A stretch of 64,000 nt of DNA, from the NCBI GenBank assembly GCA_043228905.1, contig JBHGNT010000010.1, positions 7,998,001 through 8,062,000 on the forward strand, in the 5' to 3' direction. Shown piece by piece: positions 32,048-44,024 of the stretch. Position numbers and translations under genes: made by a program. Under the pieces are notes generated by a model. That model was not told where the DNA came from. It worked only from the letters and a program-made list of their open reading frames with translations, and searched no databases. How positions within the stretch are numbered: position 1 is the first letter of the stretch; the number at the start of each line of letters is the position of its first letter. The stretch comes from Azolla caroliniana. Its lineage: Eukaryota > Polypodiophyta.

Positions 32048-34915
32048 TTACTTTTCTTCCGATTCAACCTTGAATGGATTTTCCGGCATGTCTCCATGAT
32101 ATGGCTTAAGCCGGAAACCATTGACCCATTTCGGCAAAATCTCACCTGATAGGGTTCCCAATTGATATGTACCATTTTTACTGTTCACAATCCAAATTGG
32201 TCTTATCCATCTATACCGAAGTTTACCTGGCATAGCCCCCATCCTGGTCTGAAAAACAAGTACCGGTTTCCCGATTGCGAATTGAGTTTCGGTTTTTCAT
32301 CGGTGTCGATTTACAAATGCCTTCGTTTGCCTCTGCGTATGCTCCAAGGCTAACATAGCTTGTATTCGGTCTTCCTCTAACAGCAATAAAGATTCCTTCC
32401 GAATTTGCTCTGACTGTAGTTCATTTAATTTTTTGGTTGCTTGTATTCAAAGTGTCGGAATCTGGAATTCGAATGGCATAACTGCCTCCAATCCGAAAGC
32501 CATTCGAAAAGGTGTTGATTTAATAGATGTTTTGTACGACGTGCGATATGCCCATAAAGCACTATGTAACTTTTGATCCTAGTCCGTACGATTCTCATTT
32601 ACTATCTTTTTGAGTATCGTCTGGAGGGTTTTATTTGTCGACTCCGCCAAGCCACTCGCTTGTGGATAGTAAGGCGTTCTTTTCTTATGAACCACTGCAT
32701 AGTATGTAGACAATTCATGAACAAGCTTGTTAATGAAATGTGTACCTTGGTCGATTACTAATTCTATTGGGCAACCGAATCTACACCATATACTTTCGTA
32801 CAAAAATTTTGTTGTTGAAGCTGTCGTATTATCCCTAAGAGCTTTAGCTTCTACCCACTTCATGCAGTAGTCAGTGGCAACTGTAATATATTGATTGCCT
32901 ATTCTTACTATTGCCGGTTTAAATGGGCCTAAAATATCCAAACCCCATTTCTTGAAAGGTTCAAGAGGTAACAAAAGTTGAAATGACATCCGATCCTTTT
33001 CTGTCGATTGTCCCATACGTTGGCATAAATCACATTTTCAACAATATTCGACTGCATCCTTCGTCACTGTCAGCCACCATAAGCCACTGTTCCATATTTT
33101 TCTGGTTGTGGTTGCTCCAACATAGTGTCCTCCTGCAATTCCACAATGTGATTCCCGAAGAATGACAGATTTTTCGAATTGTCGTACTGCTCTTCTCCAA
33201 ATACCATCTGCTCCTTTATGATACAAAGTGTCGTTCAAAAGACAAAAATTACGACTTCGTACCGCCAACCTTTTCCTTTCGTCTGCCGACAGATGCTTGG
33301 GTGGTATCCCTGTTGTAAGAAAGATTGACATCTCTAAGATCCAAGCATCCACACTTTCTTCATTTATATCCTGTGCATTTATTGCTTCCTCTCGAAAAAG
33401 CTGGGCATCCGTAAAATCATCCTTGACACCTGTGCCTTCTTCTCCTGACTCCAGTCGACTGAGATAATCGGCCACTGCATGCTATACTCCTGGCCGATGT
33501 AAAATGTCGAATTTGAATTCTTGGAGTAGAAGAATCCATCTTGCTAACTTACCAGTTAACTCTTGTTTCGAGACCAAATAAAGAAGAGTCGAATGATCAA
33601 CATGAAATGTAAACTTTTTCCCCAAAAGATAGTGTTGAAATTTATTGACACTATAGATCATTCCTAAAGCTTCCCTCTCAGTTGTAGAATAATTTCTTTC
33701 CACTGTTGAGAGTTTCCGACTAGCATAGTACACTAGCCTGTACCAATTCGGTTTGGTTAACTGCATTAATGCACTTTCGATTGCGATGTCCGATGCGTCG
33801 ACAAAAACATGGAACAATTTATTCTAGTTAGGTGGTTGAACCATGGGAACTTTGGACAACATTTTCTTGAGACAATCATATGCATCCTGTTCCACACTTG
33901 TCCACTGAAAAGGAACTTTGTGCACTGTTGTATGTAAGGGAATGGCGATATCCGCAAGATATCTTATCATTCTGCTGTGCCATCTAATCTGACCTAAAAA
34001 CCGACTGAGAGCTTTAGCATTTGTGGGTGCCGGTGCTTCCAGTATGGCTTTAACCTTGTCGGGGTCCACTACAATTCCTTCTTGACTGACAATATGGCCT
34101 AATAATGTGGCACTAGTGACCCCGAATGCACATTTTGCCGAATTTAAACTAAGCCGACCTGTCCGACCTGTCCGACATTTCTCCAAACATAGTCGTCGAT
34201 GCTCAAAATGTTCGTTTTTCCGACTATAAACCGCAAAATCATCCAAAAAGACTTGCATAAATGCAGGAATGTAATCCCCAAATATTTCCTGTATCACTCT
34301 TTGGAATGTCGCCGGGGCGGTCTTCAAGCCAAACATCATTACTTCCGCTACAAACACTCCCCATTCTGTAACAAAAGTTGTCTTTTCTTGATCTTCCGGA
34401 TTCATCCGAACCTGATTGTAACCACTAAAACCATCTAGGAAACTATAGAATTCATGGCCAGCTACCGCATCCAATATACCATCCATAAATGGTAATGGGA
34501 ACGCATTTGTAACAGTAGCCGCATTCAGTTTTCGGTAGTCGACACATACCCAAATCTTGCCATTCTTTTTTGGAACTACTACGATTGGGCTTAACCATGT
34601 CGATTTTTTCACCGGACGAATAAACCCTACTTTCAAAAGTTTATCTATTTCTTCCTTTACTTTAATAGCATAATTAGGATTTAATCAGTACCTACGTTGT
34701 TGAACTAGCTTTGCATCCTTATGTAGGTTGATTTGATGTTGACAGAAAGTTGGGTCAAGTCCCTTCATATCTTCAAAAGACCATGCAAAGACATCTTTAT
34801 ATTGCTTTAATAATGCCGTTAACCGTTTTTTGTCAGCTTCTATCATATCTTTAGCAATGAGTATTGTTTCCAACTCATTGTCCTTATCTTCTTCTGCCAA
34901 ATTTATTTCCTCCAA
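32048..34915 (-). pseudogene. pol: Gypsy D pol: RT, RNase H and integrase
   Basis: The gag-pro-pol frame continues through this part. RT (34636-33824): VGFIRPVKKSTWLSPIVVVPKKNG, FLDGFSGYNQV, MFGLKTAPATFQ and catalytic VFLDDFAVY (about 34250). RNase H (33817-33482): VFVDASDIAIESAL, TEREALGMIYSVNKFQHYLLG and FHVDHSTLLYL. Integrase: SHCGIAGGHYVGATTTRKIW zinc region (about 33150), LDILGPFKPA, VATDYCMKWVEAK, VIDQGTHF and GLAESTNKTLQ, giving D, D and E. It ends KPYHGDMPENPF at 32048. In-frame stops include 34683, 33822, 33480, 33036 and 32577; several are TAG where CAG is expected (the end of RNase H has RPGV-stop-HAVADYLS). No frameshift was noticed. Confidence 0.9.
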
Positions 34916-37357
34916 TGTTGAAGCTTGAACTCATGGGGACACCTTCATCTCTCTGTCGGTAGCTTCTTGCTGGAGTCGTATTTCCTTCATTGTTTGCTCA
35001 TCTATTGATGATTCCTCTTGGGAATCCACATATGGTGTTAGGGCTTGTAAAATATCCACTTCGAACAAAGGAATGATTTTCGGATTATCATCAAAATACT
35101 GATTTTCTTCGGCCTCGTCCAATCCTTTCATCATATTGACGGATTCAGCATGCACTGGCAAACATTGTTTGCTTGTCGCAACCTTGTTTTGTGTAGACAA
35201 CCAGATTTTCGTTTTGCCTTTTCTAAACGTTAATTGATTCTGATTCCAATTCTGCTTGATATTAGTAGTCTTTAACCATGGCCGACCTAATAGTAAGGGA
35301 TATGCACCAGGAGCTTCCAAATGAAGTATTATTGCCGATATCAAAAAACTATGACCACCCAACACCACCTCTAATTGTCGGAGTAAGCCAATTGGTCGTA
35401 CCATACTGGTATCTATCATTCTTAGCCAAAATGGGCAAGCTTCCCATTTAGTAATACCCAACCTATCACAAGTGGTTTTATTAATGACATTTACTCCTGA
35501 GCCACCATCGACAATCACATTTTCGATTTCCTGACCATGAATTATTACTTTAATCGATGGATTCTGCTCATCCATGATTGAAGGGCTAGTGCTCGGCTGA
35601 CTATAATGTATGGATACTTGTTCTGACCCTTTTTGGGCAATCAATGTCGCCACCTTTTCGGTAAAGCTAGGAACCAACTTAAGTAATCCGGTCAGTGGTA
35701 GTGATACCTAGCAATCTGCCAAGATCTTCCAAGTTTCCTCTTGTTTTGGTACAGCCGTAGCTCTTGGTAATTTGGTAGCTTGGTTAATTTCATTGTCTTG
35801 GAGCATCTGGTTTACATTATTTTGGTTTGCTTCCTCTACCCATTCCTTGGCTGCTTTACGGACTGCTTCCTGAATCTCCCACTCAGATTGTTTACTTTTG
35901 CTTCTAGTGGTTACTTGTTGTATTTCCAGTATAACCATATTAACCACCGGTCCTTTTCCTTTAGTAGGACACTGATTAGCATAATGACCAGTTTGATAGC
36001 AAATATAGCAAGTAGGAACAAATGTTCCACTTCCCTCGCCTTGCACAAACTGACCAGGCCCGTCATTTTGCATAAACTGCTGACCATCATTCCCATTGGA
36101 ATTCGGCGATTGTTGAAACTATCGTGAGGCTTTCAACTTGTAGAATTTTTTATTTTTATACCGGTTCTGCTTAAACTGTCCTCCATTTTGTTGTTGCTGA
36201 TTCATATTCAGTACTGCCGAGAATTCTTGATTTTGTTGAAAATCTTGATTGTGTTGAAAATTATTTTGTTGAAAGGCCTGATTATTTTGTTGAAAAGCTG
36301 GATTCTGTTGAAAATTATTTTGCTGAAAGGCTTGATTTTGTTGAAAATTATGTTGTTTTTGTGGAAAACTATTCTGTTGGTACCCATTATTGAATGAATT
36401 CTGGTTATTGTGGTACCCGCTTTCCGGAAAATTTTGTCTTACCAGAGTCGTTGTTTTATTGAGCAAGTTATACTCACATTGCTCGATTGAACGAAGTTTA
36501 GAATGACATATTGTGCAGTGCGTTCGTAAACTACATTCGATCGCCGAATGACCAGTATTTAAACAAGTAGTACACTGAACTTCTTGTCGAAATTGTAACT
36601 CCTCCATCGTTGGCAGTGTACGATTTAGTGCTGACATATCCATACTTCGTACATTTATTGGCTGTCGGCCCATAGCGATTGCCTTATCAATCACTTGCTC
36701 GATATTTTGATTCTGGAAATCGAACACCTTCAATGTTGTTCGTAATGGTTCACGAATTGCTTCAAGGAATACATCCTTCAATTCATTGTCCGAAATAGGC
36801 CTAGAAATTTGAAGTTGCAAATTCTAAGAACGGATCACGAATTGAGGCACCGTTTCCTGCTGCTCCTGATACAACGCATAAAATTGCGCTATCAAATCCT
36901 TTTGAGGTATCTAACGATGAAATAACAACAGAAATTTGTTGTTCAATTGTTCGAATGTTTCGAACCCACGGAGACCATTTTGCACAAACCAATTAGCGGA
37001 ATAACCCTCCAATGACAAAACGAACTCAGCAATCTTAGACTTATCTTCACCTGCCGCTGACAGTCTCTGAGCTCCATGGTTAATCTCCCATGTTGTCAGG
37101 AAATCCCTCGCATGCACTTCTACATCAGCTCTCTCACGAAACTTCGAGTATGGATAAGGCATATTGTCCTCACTCCAAATATCGTAAAATTATACCTCTT
37201 CCAGCTGATTTTCGTCGAAAGACTAGCTATCAGTTAAATCAGGAAGTACAGACCACCTTCTACTTGTTTCCGGCTGTAATACCTCAGCCGATTCGGTCTC
37301 TAGCGTCTTCGTAACAGAACGTTTACAATCGACTAGTGTATTCGAACCAGACGACAT
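34916..37357 (-). pseudogene. gag-pro: Gypsy D gag and aspartic protease
   Basis: Start ATG at 37357 (MSSGSNTLVDCK) is the first Met after the LTR and PBS. Gag domain: ARDFLTTWEINHGAQ, LEGYSANWFVQNGL, NNKFLLLF, FYALYQEQQETVPQF and ISDNELKDVFLEAIREPLR, typical of gypsy gag. A Cys-rich stretch CTTCLNTGHSAIEC...HCTICH (about 36560) is followed by an Asn/Gln-rich repeat region (FQQN repeats, 36400-36190) and a classic knuckle CYICYQTGHYANQC (about 36015). Protease: NVIVDGGSGVNVI (about 35520) with DGG as the active site, then LLGRPWL. Nonsense codons include 37220, 36910, 36829, 36117 and 35706. Product would be cytoplasmic capsid protein and its processing enzyme. Confidence 0.85.
36190..36400 (-). 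repeat. Gln/Asn/Phe-rich coding repeat in D gag
   Basis: About ten imperfect copies of a 15-24 base unit encoding (Q)AFQQNN and NFQQN lie between the two Cys-rich regions of gag. The result is a low-complexity, prion-like stretch. Unit number probably varies between copies. Confidence 0.7.
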
Positions 37358-37388
37358 CCATTCGTCTTGTTCTCTCCTATGTGTAGAT

Positions 37389-37404
37389 GTAACCGGGCGT
37401 GCCA
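37389..37404 (-). other. Candidate primer binding site of gypsy D
   Basis: On the - strand TGGCACGCCCGGTTAC begins 12 bases after the 5' LTR end. It starts with TGG, but the spacing is longer than usual and I cannot assign the tRNA. Confidence 0.4.
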
Positions 37405-37415
37405 AAATTATACTA

Positions 37416-37866
37416 TGTTGTTCGGTCGACAAATTACTACTTTGCCAACACAGTATAAGACGAACGTTCGCACCGAACGTTCTATCAAGAAGTTGTGGTT
37501 AGACGAATAGATGTGAATTATCTGTAAACTTATCAGTGATAACAGACACTGAGATCGTGACTTATGTAATATAGCTTAGAAAGAAGGAAATAGATGGAGA
37601 GAGCAATCCGTACATAGAGGTTTCCTAACTAAACTTTATATTACTAAATACAACGATAGATTTTTACAATGCCTTTGGTTCCTTTTATAGGTAACCCGAA
37701 GGTCTTTTCTCATCAAGAAATCCTTCTGCCTATAATTAACAAGAATTACAAAATTTCGTAACTAACTATGTCCTATTCGGCTATCTGCTGAGTCAGCGAT
37801 CCGAATTGTCGATCCGACTCCGAACATCCTTCCGACTCTGACGCATCCATACTTGTCCGGGTAACA
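37416..37866 (-). repeat. 5' LTR of gypsy D
   Basis: It runs TGTTGTTCGGTCGAC to CCGGGTAACA on the + strand, 451 bp, followed by the duplicated target ATTAT. TATAAAAG is on the - strand at 37682-37689. Confidence 0.92.
37682..37689 (-). promoter_or_regulatory. TATA box in 5' LTR of D
   Basis: TATAAAAG on the - strand is about 180 bases from the LTR start, conserved in the 3' LTR. Confidence 0.6.
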
Positions 37867-38047
37867 ATTATTATTATTACTATAATAATAATAGTCGAAT
37901 CTTCAAACAGTCGACTCACTGTTTTCGACTCTTCGACTGTTGGCTTTCCGAACAGTCGGATCTTCCCTATCATCGACTGTCAGCTTTCCGATCAGTCGGT
38001 TCTTCCTCCCATTGGAGGGACATATTCCCAACAAACTCCCCCTTCAC

Positions 38048-41000
38048 TCATGTGGGAGGAAATCTGTCAGTCCTGTATGTTTGTCGACAGACTCTGAGTC
38101 TTTCCATAGGTAGGTTCTTCGTCAGCATGTTGAATCCATTGTCGTCAGTATGGATCTTTTCGAGAGAAAACTCTCCTTCTTCGACTCTTTCCCGTAACCA
38201 GTGATACCTTCTCTGTATGTGCTTGGTCCGGGAATGGTACGTCGCATTCTTAGCTAGGTGTATGGTGCTTTGGCTGTCACAGTGAAGCAAGAACTCTTTT
38301 TGCTTCATCCCTAGTTCTGTGAGAAAATTCTCGTCTAGATTAGCTCTTTTCCGGCTTCTACCGTTGCCATATACTCTACTTCTGTAGTCAACAAGGCTAC
38401 AAACTTCTGCAGTCGTGACTACCATGACACTGCTCCCCCTACATAGGTCATCACGTACCCTGACGTGGATCGGCTCGAGTCGACATCTCCTGACATGTCC
38501 GAATCGGTAAAACCTTCCAGCACAGGTTTTCCGACACCATACCTTAGGCACACCCCCGAGGTGCCCTTTAAGTACCTGAGTATCCATTTCACCGCTGCCC
38601 AATGTTCTCTCCCTAGATTACTCATATATCGGCTTACTGCTCCCACAACAAATGTTATGTCCGGTCTCGTACAGACCATAGCATACATTAGACTACCGAC
38701 GGCTGAGGCATATGGTACCTTCTTCATCTCAGTCTTTTCCTTCTGCCCTTTCGGACACTGCTTCGCATTCAATCTGCAATTTTTCGGCAACACTGAGCCG
38801 ACCGGCTTTGTGTTCGACATGTTGAACCTCTCTAGGATCTTCATCACATACTTCTGTTGTGACAACCATAGCACCTTCCGAGCTCTGTCTTGAGTTATGT
38901 GCATCCCTAGGACCTGCTTTGCCGGTCCAAGGTCTTTCATGGCAAATGATTTGCCGAGTCTTGAACGACTATCAACATATCATCAACATATAGCAAGAGA
39001 ATCAAGAAATCTCCTTCCTCGTACCTTTTTACAAACACACAGTGATTAGCCAGTGTTTTCTGGAACCGATGTTCCATCATGAAGGACTCAAATTTCTTGT
39101 ACCATTGGCGTGGAGCTTGTTTCAAGCCGTACAAGCTTTTTCTCAGTCGACACACCAAATTCTCTTTCTCTTTCTCCTCAAAGCCTTCAGGTTGATGCAT
39201 GTAGATCTCTTCATCTAACTCCCCGTGCAGAAATGCGGTTTTGACATCCAACTGTTCAATCTTCAGGTCCAAACTGGCCGCAATGCTTAGAACAATTCAA
39301 ATGGATGTCATCTTCACGACTGGTGTGAATATTTCGTCAAAGTCAACGCCCTTTCTCTATTGGAAACCCTTCACCACTATGCGGGCTTTATACCTGGGCT
39401 TGTTGTCGACTTCTCCAGTCTTCACCTTGTAGACCCATTTATTCCTGAGTGCTCTCTTACCTTTCAGCAGCTCTATTAGGTCGTAGGTGTAATTCACATG
39501 CAAGGATTCCATCTCCTCTTGCATCGCGTTCAGCCATTTTTCTCTGCTCTCGTTGGCAGTGGCTTCTTCATAGCACTCCGGTTCACCGTCATCAATCAAG
39601 AGGATGTATTGACTGGCATATGTAGTCGGTGCTTTCCTTTCTCTGAGTGGGTATCTTCTTCCACTCATTGTTGGCTCTCTTTCGGATGTCTCTACCAACT
39701 CTTCTCTTTACTCGGGATTCTGTTCATCAATCGGCATCTCCAAGTTGGACAGCTCCAACTCATATTCCTCAATTGATTTTAGCAGGTCTGCCGACTCTTA
39801 CTCATAGTCTGTCGGTCTTTCCGAGTCGACTGACTCGGATTCGGCTCTATCGGCCAACTGTCTCCTTACAGCTGTCGGTGACGACTCACTTGGCCTTAAG
39901 TCGATAGTAGTCGAGGTTGACTGGGGAGTCGGTTCCGACATCTGTTGCTTCCAGTCTTCAATTGTCTTATCTTCAAGAAAGACGACATCCTGACTTCTCA
40001 CTACCTTCTTATCAACTAAGTTCCACAACCTGTAGCCGAACTCATCTTCCAAGTATCCCATGAATATGCATGCTTTCAACTTGATGTCGAGCTTTGACCT
40101 CTGATCCTTTGGTAAATGCATATACGCCAAGCATCCAAACACCCTCATGTGTTGGTAGGAGACATCCTTACCTATCCACACCCTTTGTGGGACATCACCC
40201 TTTAATGGCACTGAGGGAGACCTATTGATCAGATAAATAGTTGTGCACAACGCCTCAGCCCAATAGGATTTCAACAGTTTCACATGGGAGAGCATGCTCC
40301 TAACTCTCTCCATGATTGTTCGATTCATCCTCTCTACAAGCCCGTTCAACTCTGGGGTCTTTGGCACTGTGTATTCGATCCGAATACCTTGGCACTTGCA
40401 GTATTCCTCGAACTGCCCTTTGTACTTGCCACCGTTGTCGGCTTGGACAACCGTCAGTTTCCGACCCAACTCTCTTTCAGTTCTTGCCTGGAACTCCTTG
40501 AAAACCGACAGTACTTGATCCTTCGTCTTCAGTACGAAGGCCTATGTTTTCCGACTATAGTCGTCAATAAACATTACAAAGTATTGTCCACCTCGATGCG
40601 ATGGAGCATCCACATAGCACACGTCCGTGTGTACTAGTTCCAGTGCAGCTTCTCTTCTCCTCGGTGGTCTCGTGTGGAATGCCACCCTGTTCTGCTTTCC
40701 GACTAAGCAATCGACATACTTCTCTAGGTGCACTCCCTTGACTTCTAGTAGAAGTTTCTGGTCTGCTAACAGGTGCATTCCCTTCTCACTCATGTGGCCT
40801 AGCCTCTTATGCCATATCTCCCCTGCCGAGTTGGCTGCCATGTTTACTTCCGATTTGCACAGTCAGGCATGCATCATGTACAATGTGCCTTCTTTCTGTG
40901 CTCAGGCCACTATGAGATTTCCTTGGTAGAACTTCCACTTGCCATTCCGAAAGCTACCACTGTAGCCTTCCTCATCAAGCCTTCTAGTTGATATCAGATT

Positions 41001-41652
41001 CAACCTGATATCAGGAACGTGTCGAACATCCTTCAACGTTAGTCAACACCTTGTCGGCGTTGTTAAGCATACACTTCCGACTCCAATTATCTTGCATTCT
41101 CCACTATCACCCATCTTTACATAGCCATGATCCCCAGTTATGTAAGTCGAGAAATACTCTCTCGACGGAGTAATATGGAAGGATGCACCGGAATCAATCA
41201 CCCAAGTGCACTCTTCACTTGCAAGGTTTGCACTTGTCTATTCACAGATGAACATAAGTTCCTCATTGCTCGTAGCAATGGCCAAAGTGTTCTTTTCATC
41301 TGGAATCTTCCGCGGTTCGACATTATTTCCGACACTCTTGTCTTTCTTCATGTGTCAGCAATCCTTCTGGAAGTGTCCAAGTTTTCCACAATAGAAGCAC
41401 ACAGACTTACCTCTTGACTTCGATCTAGCGTGGGATTTGTCCGTTCACTATGGACTTCTTCTTCGCCGGTCTCTTCCTCTGTCCATATGTTGAGTCAGAT
41501 TTGACTCTGTTTGGGACAGGACTCCTTTGTCTTTCCTCCTTGCCTCCTCGTTTAGGATGTTTGTCTTCACCGTCTGTAAAGACAAGTTCTCTTCTTGACA
41601 GGAAGTGCTGAGAGTAATCACCAAGTTCTCCCAGCTTTCCGGTAGTGTGCAC
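38048..41652 (-). pseudogene. gag-pol: Copia E gag end, protease, integrase, RT, RNase H
   Basis: The 5' end is lost at 41652, where F is inserted. The gag tail and a frameshifted knuckle region lie at 41652-41360. Protease is heavily decayed (about 41200). Integrase is well kept: EIWHKRLGHMSEKGMHLL (40841), DCLVGKQNRVAF, ALELVHTDVCYVD, VVQADNGGKYKGQFEEY and KTPELNGLVERMNRTIMERVRSM, so D, D and E are present. RT (39698-38940): WLNAMQEEMESLH, NKWVYKVKTGE, FDEIFTPVVKM, LKQAPRQWYKKFESFM and LLLYVDDMLIV. RNase H: ARKVLWLSQQKYV, YASAVGSLMYAMVCTRPD, SGDVDSSRSTSGYVMTY and HCDSQSTIHLAKNATYHSRTKH. It ends at 38048, next to the polypurine tract. It has several nonsense codons and a few frame changes. 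Confidence 0.88.
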
Positions 41653-41744
41653 TGTTGAGAAGCAAGCTCAACATTGTATGTGATGCTTATTAGGAAATAA
41701 GCTATAGTAGCTATTTAGCTACTTGTGAACATAAAGGAGAAACA

Positions 41745-41810
41745 ACTAATTAGCTACTGACAGCTATTTAGCGACTGACAGTTAATTAGCTACTGACAGC
41801 TATTTAGCTG
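41745..41810 (+). repeat. Tandem TTAGCTACTGACAG repeats in F LTR
   Basis: About four short tandem copies (TTAGCTACTGACAGCTA, TTAGCGACTGACAG and variants) lie immediately upstream of the TATA box. The arrangement resembles an enhancer-type array. Confidence 0.65.
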
Positions 41811-41812
41811 CA

Positions 41813-41820
41813 TATATAAG
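41813..41820 (+). promoter_or_regulatory. TATA box in LTR of F
   Basis: TATATAAG lies directly downstream of the short tandem repeats of the LTR. Confidence 0.6.
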
Positions 41821-42123
41821 TAACTTATTACTTAGGTAAAAAAAAGTAAGAGAGTAGGTAAGTAAGAAAATATACAGGAAGTAGAACTCTGAGAGAGAGA
41901 GTGAAGATAGAGAGGTAGAACTCAGAGAGTGAGAGTAGAAGAGAGAGACAGACGAGAGCAAGTAGAGCTCTGCGTGTAATGAAATAGAAGAAGTTTTTGG
42001 CTACTACAGAGGTAAGTCTCCTTCCCCCTTCCCTTCTGTGTTTGAGCACCAAACGATCTAGCACACCACGATCCGCCGCGCACATAAGAAGAGCCCAAGT
42101 GCCTTCTTCACGTTTTCTTAACA

Positions 42124-42135
42124 TGGTATCAGAGC
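42124..42135 (+). other. Primer binding site of copia F
   Basis: TGGTATCAGAGC abuts the LTR end; initiator tRNA-Met type. Confidence 0.93.
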
Positions 42136-42262
42136 AAGTTGCTCATAAAGAAGAGTACAGAAGTGCATAGATCTGAGAAAGGTATTTCTCTGTTTGCTGA
42201 TCTGAATCAGAACGTTACTTGTTGAAGTAATCGTAGCATAAACCCTAGTTTGGAAGAGATAA

Positions 42263-44024
42263 TGGCTGCAGAGAATGCGGGCCAAATAGTTACAGAGAAA
42301 CTAGATAAAAACAATTCCCGGCGTGGAAATTTAGAATGACAAATTTCCTGATGGGGAAAGGATACTGGGATTACATTGAAGGAGACCTAGAAGAGGCTTC
42401 GGAGATCCCAGAAGAAAATGCCACAGCAGCACAGATTAAAGCATTCAAAGATTGGAATCAAGGGGCAAGGAAGGTAATGCATTGGCTCTCACTTAGCATC
42501 TCAGATTCGATGCTTGGGCACATACAAGATGCTATGCTCCCAAAAGAATCTTGGGACAGTTTGGTAAAATTGTTTGCAGTAAACACAAAAGCTAGAAAGC
42601 TACAGTTGAAGACTGAGCTAAATACCTTAGAAAAAGGTAAGATGTCAATAAATGAGTATGCTTTGAAAATAAAGAGCATATGTGAATCACTTGCTTCTAT
42701 CAATGTAAAGATAGAAGATGATGATAAGGTAGAAATATGCTTGAGAGGCTTAGGACCTCAATACAAAAGCTTTAAAACCTCTATGCTTACAAGGGATAGT
42801 ATCCCAAGTTTTCCAGATCTGGTTTCAATGCTTGTAGTAGAAGAAAGGAATTAGATGGATGATGTAAATAAAGGAAATTTTGAGAATGAGGGGCAAGCCC
42901 TATATAATAGTGCTGGAAGAGGCCGAGGAAGAGGCCATGGAAAATTTGGCTCAGCAAGAACCAACAATAATGGTTATCAAGGAAGAGGACAACAAACCAT
43001 TAGAGGAAGAAACAACAATAGAGGCAGGGGGAGCAACCAAGGTAGAGGTAAGCAAACATATGTAAATGATGATGGCTGTTGGTATTGTGGAAAACCAGGC
43101 CACACACAGGTTGAATGTTACAAGAAGCAAAATGATGAGCAAAGAGGAAAGAGACAGCAAAATAACTATGCCCAAACTAGTGAAGATTGTGAAAAAGATG
43201 GTGCATTTGTGGTATAACATGAGATAGCAGCAGTGGCTGAAAGCTCACAGAAATGTAATGAAGAGTTTACATGGTATGTAGACTCGGGGGCATCTAACCA
43301 TATGATTGGACATGCAAACTAGTTTGAAAGGTTGAGAGAACCAGAGATTCCTGGCTATGTGCAGACGGGTGATAATAGTACTCACCAAATAGAACATGTT
43401 GGAGATATCCCATTGTGGGAAGAAAAAGGAAAGACTAAGTATATGTTGAATGTAATACATGTTCCAAATCTTGCTAAGAATCTGATTTCTGTTGGACAGA
43501 TAGTAGAGCAAGGTATGCAAGTAAAGTTTAAGCAAAGTGGATGCTATATAGAAAAGAATGGGAAGCTCATTGCAAAAGGAAAACGACAAGGAAGAATGTT
43601 TATTTTGGATGTTGACATGCCTAGACAGATTTCAACTATGTTTGCAAATGGAATGAGTGTAGTCTCAGATGTGGAAATGTGGCATAAAAGGATTGGCCAC
43701 ATAAGTATGCAAACCCTAAAGAATATGTTGAGAAAAGATGCAGTGGCTGGACTGCCAAAACTGAAAAATTGTGAAATGGGAAAGATATGTGAAGCATGTC
43801 AATATGGAAAGCAAAATAGGTTGTCATTCCCTCATGAAAGACATGTAAGTAAAAATTTGTTGGATTTGGTACATACGGATGTATGGGGACCAACTACGAA
43901 TGCATCTATCGGTGGCTGCAAATTCTATGTAACTTTTATTGATGATTGCTCAAGGAAAACATGGGTGTACTTCATGAAAGAGAAAAGTGAAGTGTTTGAA
44001 TGTTTTCGTAAGTTTAAATGCATG
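42263..44024 (+). pseudogene. gag-pol: Copia F gag, protease and integrase N-terminal half
   Basis: ATG at 42263 opens MAAENAGQIVTEKLDKNN. A 1-nt deletion near 42318 shifts the frame, and the reading resumes as MTNFLMGKGYWDYIEG (42336). Gag continues (LGHIQDAMLPKESWD, INEYALKIKSICESLASINV) to TAG 42852. Then come an Arg/Gly/Asn-rich segment and a knuckle CWYCGKPGHTQVEC (about 43075). TAA is at 43214. Protease: TWYVDSGASNHMIGH (about 43270). Integrase: MWHKRIGHISMQTL, KICEACQYGKQNR, DLVHTDVWGPT and YVTFIDDCSRKTWVYFMKEKSEVFECF. The reading is then cut at 44024, before the second catalytic Asp. It belongs to a copia family distinct from the others here. Confidence 0.88.

Larger units (their letters stand above)
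28556..37866 (-). mobile_element. Element D: Athila/Tat-like Ty3/gypsy element with extra 3' ORF
   Basis: A 9.3 kb gypsy element, complete from LTR to LTR on the - strand, with a perfect 5-bp target duplication ATTAT (28551-28555 and 37867-37871). Order on the - strand: 5' LTR, PBS, gag, protease, RT, RNase H, integrase, non-coding gap, extra ORF of 921 codons, polypurine region, 3' LTR. Gag to integrase is one frame, broken only by nonsense codons as far as I can see. The empty target survives in the other LTR of E (44023-44216). Confidence 0.93.
22768..38033 (-). repeat. 3' LTR of copia E, in three pieces
   Basis: The pieces 22768-23123, 28364-28555 and 37867-38033 add up to about 710 bp once H and D are removed. 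On the + strand it starts TGTTGAGAAATAAATG and ends CATATTCCCAACA, followed by the reversed polypurine tract AACTCCCCCTTCAC. The first piece contains the U5-type signature seen in J LTRs (TTTACGTGGAAACCC...AAAACCACGGG). The last piece has a counterpart without D at 44023-44216. Confidence 0.75.
41653..42123 (+). repeat. 5' LTR of copia F
   Basis: It starts TGTTGAGAAGCAAGCTCAAC, the same terminal palindrome as H, and ends TCTTAACA just before the PBS. It includes four near-copies of TTAGCTACTGACAG (41745-41810) and TATATAAG at 41813-41820. Confidence 0.85.
41653..44024 (+). mobile_element. Element F: 3'-deleted Ty1/copia element
   Basis: A + strand copia element inserted in the gag region of E. 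Its 5' LTR (41653-42123), PBS, gag, protease and the first half of integrase are present. The integrase core stops at 44024, joined directly to the 5' LTR remnant of E. RT, RNase H and the 3' LTR are missing, so no target duplication can be checked. Its sequence is more AT-rich than its neighbours. Confidence 0.85.
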
